Source: Polytrichum commune (lineage: Eukaryota > Streptophyta > Polytrichopsida > Polytrichales > Polytrichaceae). Taken from it: 64,000 bases of DNA. The translations under genes and the position numbers were made by a program. Below the pieces are notes generated by a model. It was not told the origin of the DNA, ran no database searches, and was given only the letters and a program-made list of their open reading frames with translations. The stretch spans positions 37,029,554 to 37,093,553 of the forward strand of contig OX485803.1 of the NCBI GenBank assembly GCA_950295325.1, written 5' to 3'. Below are positions 1 to 9,383 of this stretch, piece after piece. Within the stretch, counting starts at the first letter, position 1. Every line of letters starts with the position of its first letter.

Positions 1-1907
1 GTGGCCTCCAACACTCCATCCATGAACCTAACATCTTGGGAGTTAGATGGTCCCGGATCCGTTGGAGGCGCTTGTCTCCCGTTACTACCATTAGGTGGAA
101 CTCCTTGTCTATTTTGTATTGGAATGTAACCGGTTGTAGTTTGCAAGCCCGCCGGTGGATGAAAAGTTTGCCTAGCATTACTATGGTCATAGTATAAGTT
201 AGGTGGCCTAAGTTCATTGGCCGGTACTCCTTGTGGCCTAGCACCTCGCATATTATCCCTTGCTTGTTGTTGTGGATTAGCCACCGGGTAAGGGACATTA
301 ATTATTTTGTCCGGTTGGCGACACGTATCCGAGGGATGACTTCCTCCACAATTGCTACAATTAAACTCTTGACCTTCGGACCAACATTGTCCTTGAGCGT
401 GCCACCTTCCACAAAAGGGATGAAATTCCTTCTTCTCTAAATTTTGGCCACCTTGCCCTCTAGGTTGTGGTCCTCTATTGCTTCCATTTCCATAGTGAGG
501 TGGCGCTTGACCTCGTTGATTTTGTTGAGGTGGGTTACCGTTTCCTCTTTGGTCACGGTTTTGTCCACTTCTACAAAATTGACGCGTGTGGCCCGGTTGG
601 CCACATTGGACACACCATAATCCGGAAGAATGCCTACCCGACTCAACCGGGGGTGGAGGCCCCGGTTGTTGACTCCGGATCATTAATGACATTTGATCCG
701 TGAGGCTTTGCATTTGTTTTATCATAGCCTCTTGGAATCCTAGTTGGCTAGCACCTAGTCTTCTCTCAACCTCCTCCAAGTGTGGATCCGTTCTAGGGGC
801 CGGTAGTGCCAAAAGAGGTGCCGGTTCCCTAACCGCTAAAGGTCGGGGACCGGTGTCCACAATGGCATATGGAATTTGGTTCTCATACTTAGCGGGTTCT
901 ACCGCTACCACCCTAGGGCGTATGGGGATGAATTGTGGGATCAATTCATCCTCCCTTCTCCATAGCCTTTCGTGATCTTTATCCAAGTTTTCAATATCTC
1001 TAGCCGCACGCTTGGCATCCGCCAAGGTCAAGGGATTCCTTTCTAGAACACCCCTAATAGTTCCGGACTTAAAAAACCCTTGAATGAAAAATTGCTTTAG
1101 CGTGTCGTCGTTGAGCATGGTACCCACAAATCTAGTGCACACTAAATCAAACCTCCTAATGTAAGCCGAAATTTCTTCCTCCCTTCCTTGCTTCAATGAC
1201 GACAATGCCCTTAATGCGGTACTTTGACCCACTTCCGGCCTAAATTCGTTAAGAAACTCCCTTTGTAATTGTTCCCATCCCCTAAAATGTCCCTCGGCAT
1301 GATCCCGATACCATTCATAGGCTTCCCCCTCTAGAGTGGTAGGAAACCACACTAACCAATAACCCGGGTCGGTTATGAGGAAGCTAGCCAACCGTTCGAT
1401 ATACCGTTCCATGTGCCGAGAGGGGTCCTCATCCTTGGTCCCATAAAATTTAGGGAGATGAGATGGCATATCCATCGCCGCTAAATTTTGTGGAACCACA
1501 ATTGGTAGGCCTCTTGGCCTAACCAATGGGTCTATTGGAGGTATAGGAGGTATGGGCGGAATTGGGGGTATGGGTGGTGGATCCATCCCCCGTTCCTCGG
1601 CCATGGTGACCGGTGAACTATTCAACAATCCCCTATCAACTTCTACCGGGAATTCTTCTCTAAGTGTGTAATTTTCCAAAGAAGTTTCACCACTCAATTT
1701 GGAGGGAGTGATCTCCTCTTCAAGTTGAGCTCCAAGTTCTAAGGTGTCTAGAATTGACCTAGTCCTAGGTTCGACGTTCAAACAACTCTCTATTCTAACA
1801 TTATCTTGTTCTAATCTATCACTGATTTTAGAGGACCGCCTCTTTCGAGTAGATTTCTCTAGTCCTACTATCAAACTTGGTTTTTGTGAGCGAGTCCTAC
1901 CTTGCAT
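1..1907 (-). CDS. gag: Gag of G1 (start of gag-pol), open to window edge
   Basis: The frame from ATG 1907 stays open for about 635 codons to base 1, so it continues outside the window. It starts MQGRTRSQKP, like the gag of G2 (MQGNTRSHKP). An acidic, variable N-terminus is followed by a proline-rich PPPIPPIPPI stretch, then the retrotransposon gag core (motifs such as FYGTKDEDPSRHMERYIERL and GEAYEWYRDH). Two cysteine knuckles follow: CVQCGQPGHTRQFC (CX2CX4HX4C) and CSNCGGSHPSDTC (CX2CX3HX4C). Gag packages element RNA into cytoplasmic particles. Unlike G2, I found no stop or frameshift here. In G2 the same segment runs on into protease, so this is probably the start of a gag-pol polyprotein. 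Confidence 0.88.
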   Translation of the reverse strand, partial: MQGRTRSQKPSLIVGLEKSTRKRRSSKISDRLEQDNVRIESCLNVEPRTRSILDTLELGAQLEEEITPSKLSGETSLENYTLREEFPVEVDRGLLNSSPVTMAEERGMDPPPIPPIPPIPPIPPIDPLVRPRGLPIVVPQNLAAMDMPSHLPKFYGTKDEDPSRHMERYIERLASFLITDPGYWLVWFPTTLEGEAYEWYRDHAEGHFRGWEQLQREFLNEFRPEVGQSTALRALSSLKQGREEEISAYIRRFDLVCTRFVGTMLNDDTLKQFFIQGFFKSGTIRGVLERNPLTLADAKRAARDIENLDKDHERLWRREDELIPQFIPIRPRVVAVEPAKYENQIPYAIVDTGPRPLAVREPAPLLALPAPRTDPHLEEVERRLGASQLGFQEAMIKQMQSLTDQMSLMIRSQQPGPPPPVESGRHSSGLWCVQCGQPGHTRQFCRSGQNRDQRGNGNPPQQNQRGQAPPHYGNGSNRGPQPRGQGGQNLEKKEFHPFCGRWHAQGQCWSEGQEFNCSNCGGSHPSDTCRQPDKIINVPYPVANPQQQARDNMRGARPQGVPANELRPPNLYYDHSNARQTFHPPAGLQTTTGYIPIQNRQGVPPNGSNGRQAPPTDPGPSNSQDVRFMDGVLEA

Positions 1908-2794
1908 TCCATAAGAATCGATCGACCCTCACTTGACCACACATAATCCTAGCAATTCCCCTCTTAATATTTTCACTTGTCTTGGTGTGGTTATAATTTT
2001 TTTAGGAGGTGAGGAAAAGAACCTGCAAGCCCACTTAGGTGAAAGAATCCCAATAGGGGATAGGCATGTTCATGTTAATTTTTTGGTTAAGTCGGAGCAT
2101 CACCTCCGCACCTTCCCGCAAATTAACACTCACCACAATACCGATTGTGAGGGGGTGACCTTCCGAGTAGATTATGTTAAAAGTCGAGGCTTCACCCTTC
2201 AACTTCTCACACCATCCACAATTCGGGAATTACCCTCTACAACGGATAACAACAATCACGAGTACAAAAGGCATTCCTTAATTAGTTAATGAGTTCACTT
2301 TGAAGAAATAAACATACCTTGAGCAATCGCATCCCCCTGTGAGTTAGCACTCCCCTCAATCGTGACTCAATGTAACAACACCATAAACTTTGTGAAATAT
2401 TAATTTAATCTAGAGCATGAAATGACAACTCCCAAAACTTTGAGACTCACCCCGAGGTGAGTGTCAAAGTTCAATGTCCTAAGATGAATTTACCCTCTAA
2501 TGTTTTAATGAGCTACTCGGTTATAGGTTCCTTTTAAGTTCTTAGCAAATCCCCAAAAAGGTTGAGGACGTACCTTCGCCGCGCTCCTTCCTCAAAAATG
2601 AATTTGCGTAATTGACAATGCAATTCATTCCAAGGAATAGTTGAAATACAATGAATTCAAATGTAACCCAAAGAGAGAATACTTACCGAGTTTCGGGTGC
2701 TCCTTCCCTTCTCTCAAGTTTGTGTCTCCAATTTTTCCTAGTTGCCTCCAAGTCTCCTAGTCGCCTCCAAGTCTTGTAACTACCTTCCGCTTCG

Positions 2795-2812
2795 CTCCCG
2801 GCGGACGCACCA
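2795..2812 (-). promoter_or_regulatory. Primer-binding site of G1, tRNA-Gly-like
   Basis: On the minus strand TGGTGCGTCCGCCGGGAG begins four bases after the LTR end. It would pair with the 3' end of a tRNA ending CGGCGGACGCA-CCA. From memory this is closest to plant tRNA-Gly(UCC), with one difference. The same 18 bases occur at the same spacing in G2 (5070-5087). Confidence 0.65.
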
Positions 2813-3076
2813 ATTATGTGAGGCCAAACCCCCCACCCTTAAGCGTCCGTAGTCCGAGTAGTGGGTTTGGGCTCACATTCCTCCGCGGTATTGGATTTGG
2901 ACTTGGATGAGTCCATAGTGCAAGGTTCACCCTTCAAGTGGTCTTGGATTTAACTGGAATTTCACTTTTAACAACTCAATGTACGATTTCAATACGTATG
3001 TGGAGAATGCACAAGTTAACTATTTAACCTCCTTATGCTCGGGTGCTATTTTGTCTTTATTTGCTTCTAACGTCCA

Positions 3077-3260
3077 CCCAGCTCCTTACCTTCTAACTAA
3101 ACAAACCCAGGTCCTTCATAAACCCAGCTCTTTACTTTCTAACTAAACAAACCCAGCTCCTTCATGAACCCAGCTCCTTAGCTTCTAACTAAACAAACCC
3201 AGGTCCTTCATAAACCCAGCTCTTTACTTTCTAACTAAACAAACCCAGCTCCTTCATGAA
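3077..3260. repeat. 46-bp tandem repeat, four units, in G1 LTR
   Basis: Four adjacent units of exactly 46 bp start at 3077, 3123, 3169 and 3215. Each is built from CCCAGCTCCTT, TTCTAACTAAACAAA and CCCAGGTCCTTCATAAA or close variants. Units 1 and 3, and units 2 and 4, resemble each other most, so a 92-bp dimer may have duplicated. Confidence 0.85.
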
Positions 3261-3772
3261 CCCACAACTTTGTAGTTGTAATCCCCAACTACCTCACTAA
3301 TTATTCAAGCCCTTAACTAATCTTCCTACCTAATTTCCCTAATTCTACTAACAACCCCTTTCTAATCACACAATTCTTCTCTAATCCTAAAATCCTAAAA
3401 TCCTAGAGAGGAGAAGGGGAGAGAGAATTTCCTAACTTCACTAAGACTAACTAATCCACACAAGTATATTTTTGCACTCATCACAACATCAAGTGCTCAA
3501 CTCTTAAACATGGAACTTGCAACCACGTGTATTCAAAACATGAACTTTAAGTACCACAAATTGGAATCATGAATAAACTTTAAAATCCTTCACGTCAACA
3601 CTAATTCTACCAAGAGGTCAAGCCCTCTTCAAGGCTAACAAGCCTTGGCTCTCAAACTAAAAACTAAGCACACACATGTGCTCCAATATGGCTTCCCACA
3701 CCCACACTTATAACTCGTGGGGTGCCTTGGAGCACAAAGGAAAGAGAGGATGAGTGAGGGAAGAATGAGGGA

Positions 3773-3779
3773 TTATATA
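3773..3779 (-). promoter_or_regulatory. TATA box in G1 LTR
   Basis: The minus strand reads TATATAA followed by a pyrimidine-rich CCCTCATTCTTCCCTCACTC stretch, as expected at a U3/R boundary. The same arrangement is conserved in the G2 3' LTR at 12406-12412. Confidence 0.6.
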
Positions 3780-4480
3780 GTAAGCTTGAGGGGGTGAGCA
3801 CCCTCAAGGCTCACGATAAGCCCTTGAGATTTCCTCCTACTTAGTAGGCGCCAATCCTATCTTCTAAGCCTTCCTCCCTCAAATGATCAACAAGGATCCT
3901 AATTCGAACATTTAACTAGCCTTGGCTTTCTACCTACCACACTTTACCAAACTTGGGATGCTTCAACCCAAACTTAGCCTCCTTCGCTTTCCGCCGCCAT
4001 AACTTTCTCCCCTTACTTTCCCAAATCGTCGCTCACCACTTAATTCAAACCACGATGCTTAACTCGTGATTTGATTGGTGCTTTGAGAATTTGCTTATCC
4101 TCCACCTTGCATTCTTCCTTGGGCCTTCCCCATTAAGTGGCCATGATGAGGTGGTCCACTTGTGCGCTCCATGTGATCCTCCATTCATCCCAATTCGAAT
4201 GCACTTGCCTCTTGAGTCACTTTGGTTGTCTCCATCCATTTGTACTAGCCTACTCACTAACTACTCAATCCAAGTTCTCCTTACCTATCCTCATTCACTC
4301 AAATCCTTCCGAAGGTAAAAACACAATAACAACTCACATCCTAGCCTCTTACAACATGGTACTTCTAAGACTAACATTTCACTCTTTTTATATTTTTGTG
4401 AAGTAACATGCTACTTCAAAGTGCATCAACTAACGTTTCAAGGGTCTAAGACTAAATGTGGGCACCCTTTTGGGCTCACA

Positions 4481-5065
4481 GCCTTGAAGAGGGCTTGACC
4501 TCTTGTTAGTAATAGTTGGGCGTGAATGATTTAAAGTTCAATTTATGGCTTTGTTTGAATACTTGGATTTACATTGATTAGCCTTATACTTATGCGGATG
4601 TGCAAAGTCTCTTATTGGAGCATTTAGTTTTGTTGGACTTCATATGAATTTTTGAGAGCCAAAAAACCGAGACTATGTCCAAACTTCCAAAAACTAGTGA
4701 AAAAGTGTAGGTTCAAAGGGAACAGCGTAGAATTGCGACCATATACTTTGTGGCAGTAGAAATATTATTGTATATTCATGTAGAGGACTTCATTACCTAT
4801 CCATGGATACCAAGAATTCATTTTTTGGACTTCATATGAATTTTTGAAAGCCAAAAAACCGAGACTATGTCCAAACTTCCAAACTTCCAAACTTCGAGAT
4901 TAAGGAGTGTAAGAAGACATAGTATAGACTTGGCTAAGTTGCGTATATTCCAACGATAGATTGGAATCATACATTGTGTTACAAAGAAAGAAATCTCTAC
5001 ATGTCATTATAAACTTCTCCATTCGGGCTAAGACGAAATTGAAGGGTGGAGGCTTTTTGGTGACA
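4481..5065 (+). repeat. 5' LTR of G2, truncated (585 bp)
   Basis: The segment corresponds base for base to 12552-13136, the last 585 bp of the 3' LTR. The missing first 491 bp are replaced by the outer end of G1. It ends GGTGACA, followed four bases later by the primer-binding site. Confidence 0.88.
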
Positions 5066-5069
5066 TAAA

Positions 5070-5087
5070 TGGTGCGTCCGCCGGGAG
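5070..5087 (+). promoter_or_regulatory. Primer-binding site of G2, tRNA-Gly-like
   Basis: TGGTGCGTCCGCCGGGAG starts four bases after the 5' LTR and is identical to the G1 site. By complementarity the primer would be a tRNA-Gly-like molecule; the tRNA identity is from memory. Confidence 0.65.
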
Positions 5088-5902
5088 TTGGAGCTTGGAG
5101 AGTGGGCGACGGAAGTCTTGGAAGGCGGTAGGAGAGCGAAGCGTGAAGAGCGATTAAAGGACGGAGCACTCGTGAGAGGTATGTTTTGCATTTAGTATTT
5201 ATTTTATGCAATTTCAATTGAAGAAGGAGCACGGCAAAGGTGCGACTACTAAATCTTCTTAGGATGGCATAAACGAAGATCACGTTAATAGGATCCGCAC
5301 TAGAAAACTAAGAGGTAGAGGGATAATTAAAGAATTAGGATTTCAAACTTCAAATACTCACTCGGTGGTGAGAGTTTAAAGTTTTTAAACTAGAGGGTTT
5401 TAGTGTTTTTCAATTGCAATTATTGAAGTGTCTTTATGTTTAGCAATTCGATCAAGGGGAAAGACTAATAAAGCAGGAGGAAGCAAATTGCTTGAGGTAA
5501 GCAAAATTTCTTCCAATTGAAAAAAATATTAAATTAAAAAAGGATTTTTGTAATTGTCTTTGTCGTGACGAACGGAGAGGGTAATTCCAAACTTGGAAGT
5601 ATAATGTAAGGAATCGAAGGGTGAACCTCGATTCCAAGCATGGTACCCAAGAATGGTCAGCCCCTCACGAAGAGTCTTGTTGCAAGTGTTGAGCGTAAAA
5701 GGGGTGTGACGAGGTGATACTCGCACTAACATTGAAGCTAACATGAGCTTTCCATCCCCTATTGGGATTGTTCATTGAAAATTGTATGTCCCTATTTCCT
5801 CACCTCCAAAACAATTTATCACACGAACTAAGCGGAAATATTAAAGAGTGAAACTTGTGAAAATTTGGTTGGTCAAGGTGAGGGTTGATCGATGAATGAT
5901 GG

Positions 5903-7613
5903 ATGCAAGGAAACACGAGATCTCATAAACCTAAGTTAGCATTAGAATTAAAGAAAAATATTACAAAGCGAAGGTCTTCTAATATAGAGGAAGTAGTAGA
6001 GGGGGTAGGTACTAGTGTAGAAGGTAGCTTTAGGGGTGAACCATTGATAGAAGTATCTCCGGTAACTACTCGATTAGAGGAAGGAAATTTTCCTTCCCTA
6101 TTGAATGAAGAATTAGTTGAAGAGCCTAATAGGACTAGACAAGAGAATAATGTAAGCACTAGAGAATCTAGTGAAGGAGGACTACAAAATACCATGGATC
6201 CTTTAAGGGGAGGTGGAGTCCCACCTCCCATAGCACCAATTCCTCCCATCGATCCATTGGTTAGGCCGCGAGGCCTACCAATAATCGTACCCCAAGGGTT
6301 GGTTTCAATAGACATACCCTCTAACCTCCCGAAATTCTACGGGACTAAAGATGAGGACCCGTCTAGACATATGGAGAGATTCATTGAGAGGGTAATTAGC
6401 TCATTAATTACCAACCAACAATATTGGTTAGTGTGGTTTCCTACGACCTTAGATGGGGAAGCTTACGAGTGGTATAGAGATCACGACGAGGGACATTTTC
6501 AAACTTGGGATCAATTACAACGGGAGTTTCTTAATGAATTTCGACCCGAAGTCGGTCAAAGTATGGTTTTTAGAGCCTTAATGACTATGAGGCAAGGAAG
6601 GGACGAAGAAATTTCCGCCTACATTAGGAGATTTGATTGGGTATGCGCAAGGTGGGTAGGTGATTTGCTCATCGATGACACTCTAATGCAATTTTTTATG
6701 AGAGGGTTTGTCAAAGCGACTACTATTAGGGGTGTGTTACAAAGAAACCCTCGCACCCTAGACGAGGCTAAGGTAGCCGCTAGAGACATGGAACATATCG
6801 AGAGGGATTATGAGCGGCTATGGAGGAAAAATGATGAGTTAATCCCTCAATTCATCCCTCTCGTACCTAAGACGGGAATGGACCCGATTAGGCCGCTTAA
6901 TGCCCTCCATATGTCTCCATTGAAGCGGCCTCAATTCCCTTAGCGGTGACAGGCCCCCCAACCATGTTAGCATTGCCGGCCCCTAGGATGGACCCTCAAA
7001 TTGAAGAGATAGTGCTACTCAACTAGGGTTTCAAGAGACGATGTTAAAACAATTTCAAAATCTAACGGACCAAATGGCATTGTTAATAAAAAATCAACAA
7101 CCCGGTCCTCCACCTCAAATAGAGTCGGGAAATCACTTATCGGGATTTTGGTGCACTAATTGTTAACAACACGGTCATACGCTTCAATTTTGTAGAAATG
7201 GGCCAAACCGCAATCAACGAACGAACAATAATGGTCCTCAACAAAACCCAAGGGGTCCGAATCAAAATCAAAACCAAGGGAATAATCGGGGCCCTCCGCC
7301 ACGTGGACAAACTAGCCAAAGTACCGAGAAAAAGGATTTTCACCATCTTTGCGGTAGATATCATGTCATAGGGCAATGTTGGTCGGAAAACCAAGGTCAA
7401 GTGTGTAATAACTGTGGAGGCCCCCACGCGTCTAACCAATGTCGTCATCCGGACAAGGTAAGTGGAGCACCGAACCTTCCAACCAACACGACACAACCGG
7501 GTCAAAATATTATGAGGGGTTCACAAAATGAAGGTAATAATACACTTAAACCTTCCAACTTCTACTATGATGGGAATACGAACCTTCCGGGGCAAGGAGG
7601 TCAAGTTACATAA
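5903..7613 (+). pseudogene. gag: Gag of G2, frameshifted
   Basis: The first 346 codons (5903-6943) read MQGNTRSHKPKLALELKK and on through the retrotransposon gag core (motifs FYGTKDEDPSRHMERFIERV, GEAYEWYRDHDEGHFQTWDQ). The homologous protein then continues in other frames: a piece around 6930-7030, another from about 7015, and the knuckle region 7137-7613. The first zinc knuckle near 7150-7190 carries a TAA in its middle. The second, CNNCGGPHASNQC near 7400, is intact. A TAA at 7611-7613 separates gag from the protease frame where G1-type copies read straight through. Compared with the unbroken G1 gag, this is a damaged copy. Confidence 0.85.
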
Positions 7614-7625
7614 TTACCTAAACAA

Positions 7626-9368
7626 ATGGGACCGTCTACATCTCAAGATGTCCGATTTATAGATTCCTCCACCATTCCGGTAACTTTAGAGATGTCCACA
7701 AATGGTCAGGGTCCATGTCTTCCACATTCTAACTCCATATCATATGAGATAAAGGGTCTTAAGGAGGAAGTTGTGCATAAGGCCCCGGCATTAGCCGTTA
7801 CCACTAGAGCAATGAGAGGTAATGCACCATTAGAAGTAGAGGAGGAGGAGGAAGAAGAGGAAAATCCCTTGGGGGAAATTCTTTATTTTTCGGAGTTGGA
7901 GAATGTAACTAGAGAGGCTAGGAAGGCCACTAAGGCATTAGAGAGAGAAAATGAAATTGTCCATGAGAGGGAAAGGTCTAATGTCATCCATGATTTAGAT
8001 GGTAGTGATGTAGGAGAGTGGGAAGGTCCGGGCATTCCGGTAGAAGAGTTTGATAGTGTTAAAAGGCCTAAGGCCGATAGAGTAGATGGATACGACCTTT
8101 GGGCCGACCTTAGCTCACTAAAGGCCGATATCACCTTTGGTCAATTATTAGAGATCTCACCGGTAGCTAGGAAGACTTTGAAGGACGGAATGCCCGTGAA
8201 TAGGAGGGCTAAGAGGCCAAAGACTAGAGTGTCGGCAAGGGTCCAAATGCAAGGAAGAACTCGGGAAGTCAAGGCGGTGGAGATTGAAGTAACGATAGTG
8301 GACAAGGTGGTTCCTCATGTTTTGGTGGATGGTGGAAGTAGTCTCAATATTCTACCGGAGCACACTATGAGGAAATTGGGCTTAAGTTTGACGGGTCCTT
8401 CGCCATTTGTGATTAATATGGCTAATCAAAGTCCGGTGGTTCCGGTGGGAATCATCAAAGATTGTCGGCTTAACACGGGAGGTGAAGAATACATTGTGAC
8501 CTTCCAAGTCATTAAGATGCACGACAATAAGGATGCATTTCCCATTTTGTTAGGGCGACCTTGGTTAAGGATGTCTAACGCCGTAGTAGATTGGGGAGGA
8601 CACAAACCTTCTATCACCTATGGTCCCGTAGATAATAGAGTCAAGGTCTCTATTGCACCTTTAGGTGGTTGGGTTAGGGAGGAGATTGATCCAATGTCGG
8701 ATGAAGAGGAAAATGGCGGAACTAAGGAGGATTTTGAGGATACATTGGTGGGGGTTGTTCAAGACAAGGAGAAGGCTAAAATGTATTCCTCTAGCGGGTT
8801 CTTAGGTCCTAAGTTTTATAATCAAGATGTTGATGGGGATTTTATACATTGGTCAAGGCAATACACGGAGTCTATTAGCGACGTCATGATGATGACTCAT
8901 AGTTGTATCCTCCAAAATAGGGTGTCTAGAGAATATTATTTGTCCTTAGAGCCGTGTGAGGTTCTCACGGAGGAGGAATGGGTGAAGGGAGGACTCACTC
9001 CATGGTTAGATGATATTGAGTTGAGTGATGTGAGTTTGGTATATATAGATGGGACTCAAGATGAGGAGGCCATGTTAGAACTCTCAAAATTAGAGCTCGC
9101 TTTGCATTTTAAAACTACTTCTACGGGCATTATAGTGGGTCATGATGTCAAGGACTACCTTAATGTATCCAACGATTGGTATAGAGATACCGAGGAGCAA
9201 ACACGAGTGGTCGAAGAAGATTGGAAGTTTGTGGACGTCAAAATGAAGGATGAGAAAGTTAGACCTATGAAGATGGGCTCTAAACTCGATAAGAAGGAGA
9301 TTAAGGAGTATAGCGACTTAATAGATGAGTTTAGTGATACCTTTGCTTGGTCATATGATGAGCTCTAG
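7626..9368 (+). pseudogene. Protease and linker region of G2 gag-pol
   Basis: The frame of 580 codons is in phase with 7401-7613 and with the downstream reverse transcriptase. An acidic E-rich run lies near residues 75-85. A retropepsin-like aspartic protease follows, with VLVDGGSSLNILP near residue 230 (catalytic D-G-G in place of D-T/S-G) and LLGRPWLRMSNAVVDW near residue 310. It ends at a TAG (9366-9368) just before the usual GIPxxxVEHxIPL entry to reverse transcriptase. The stop differs from a CAG glutamine codon by one C-to-T change. Confidence 0.85.
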
Positions 9369-9383
9369 GGGATTCCTAGAGAG

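Larger units (their letters stand above)
1..4480 (-). mobile_element. Ty3/gypsy LTR retrotransposon G1, 5' part
   Basis: This is the 5' portion of a minus-strand LTR retrotransposon that leaves the window on the left. Reading leftwards from 4480 it has an LTR (4480-2817), a primer-binding site, a leader of about 0.9 kb and an open gag frame (1907-1). Its outer end at 4480 abuts the internal part of the G2 LTR, which starts mid-LTR at 4481. The simplest reading is that G1 inserted into the 5' LTR of its relative G2. The missing start of that LTR would then lie beyond the left edge, flanked by a copy of the target site (expected GCCTT). Confidence 0.85.
2817..4480 (-). repeat. 5' LTR of G1 (1664 bp)
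   Basis: On the minus strand the LTR begins TGTGAGCCCAAAAGGGTGCC at 4480 and ends CCTCACA at 2817, giving TGTGA/TCACA terminal inverted repeats. The start matches the G2 3' LTR (12061) and the solo LTR at 47480. It contains a TATATAA box (3779-3773) and a 46-bp minisatellite (3077-3260). Confidence 0.85.

Noticed and set aside
1933-2289. 118-codon plus-strand frame
   Set aside because: It lies in the untranslated leader of G1 on the opposite strand and has no motif.
4900-5283. 127-codon minus-strand frame, partly repeated at 12971-13219
   Set aside because: It is the antisense of the G2 LTR and leader; the repetition reflects the two LTRs.
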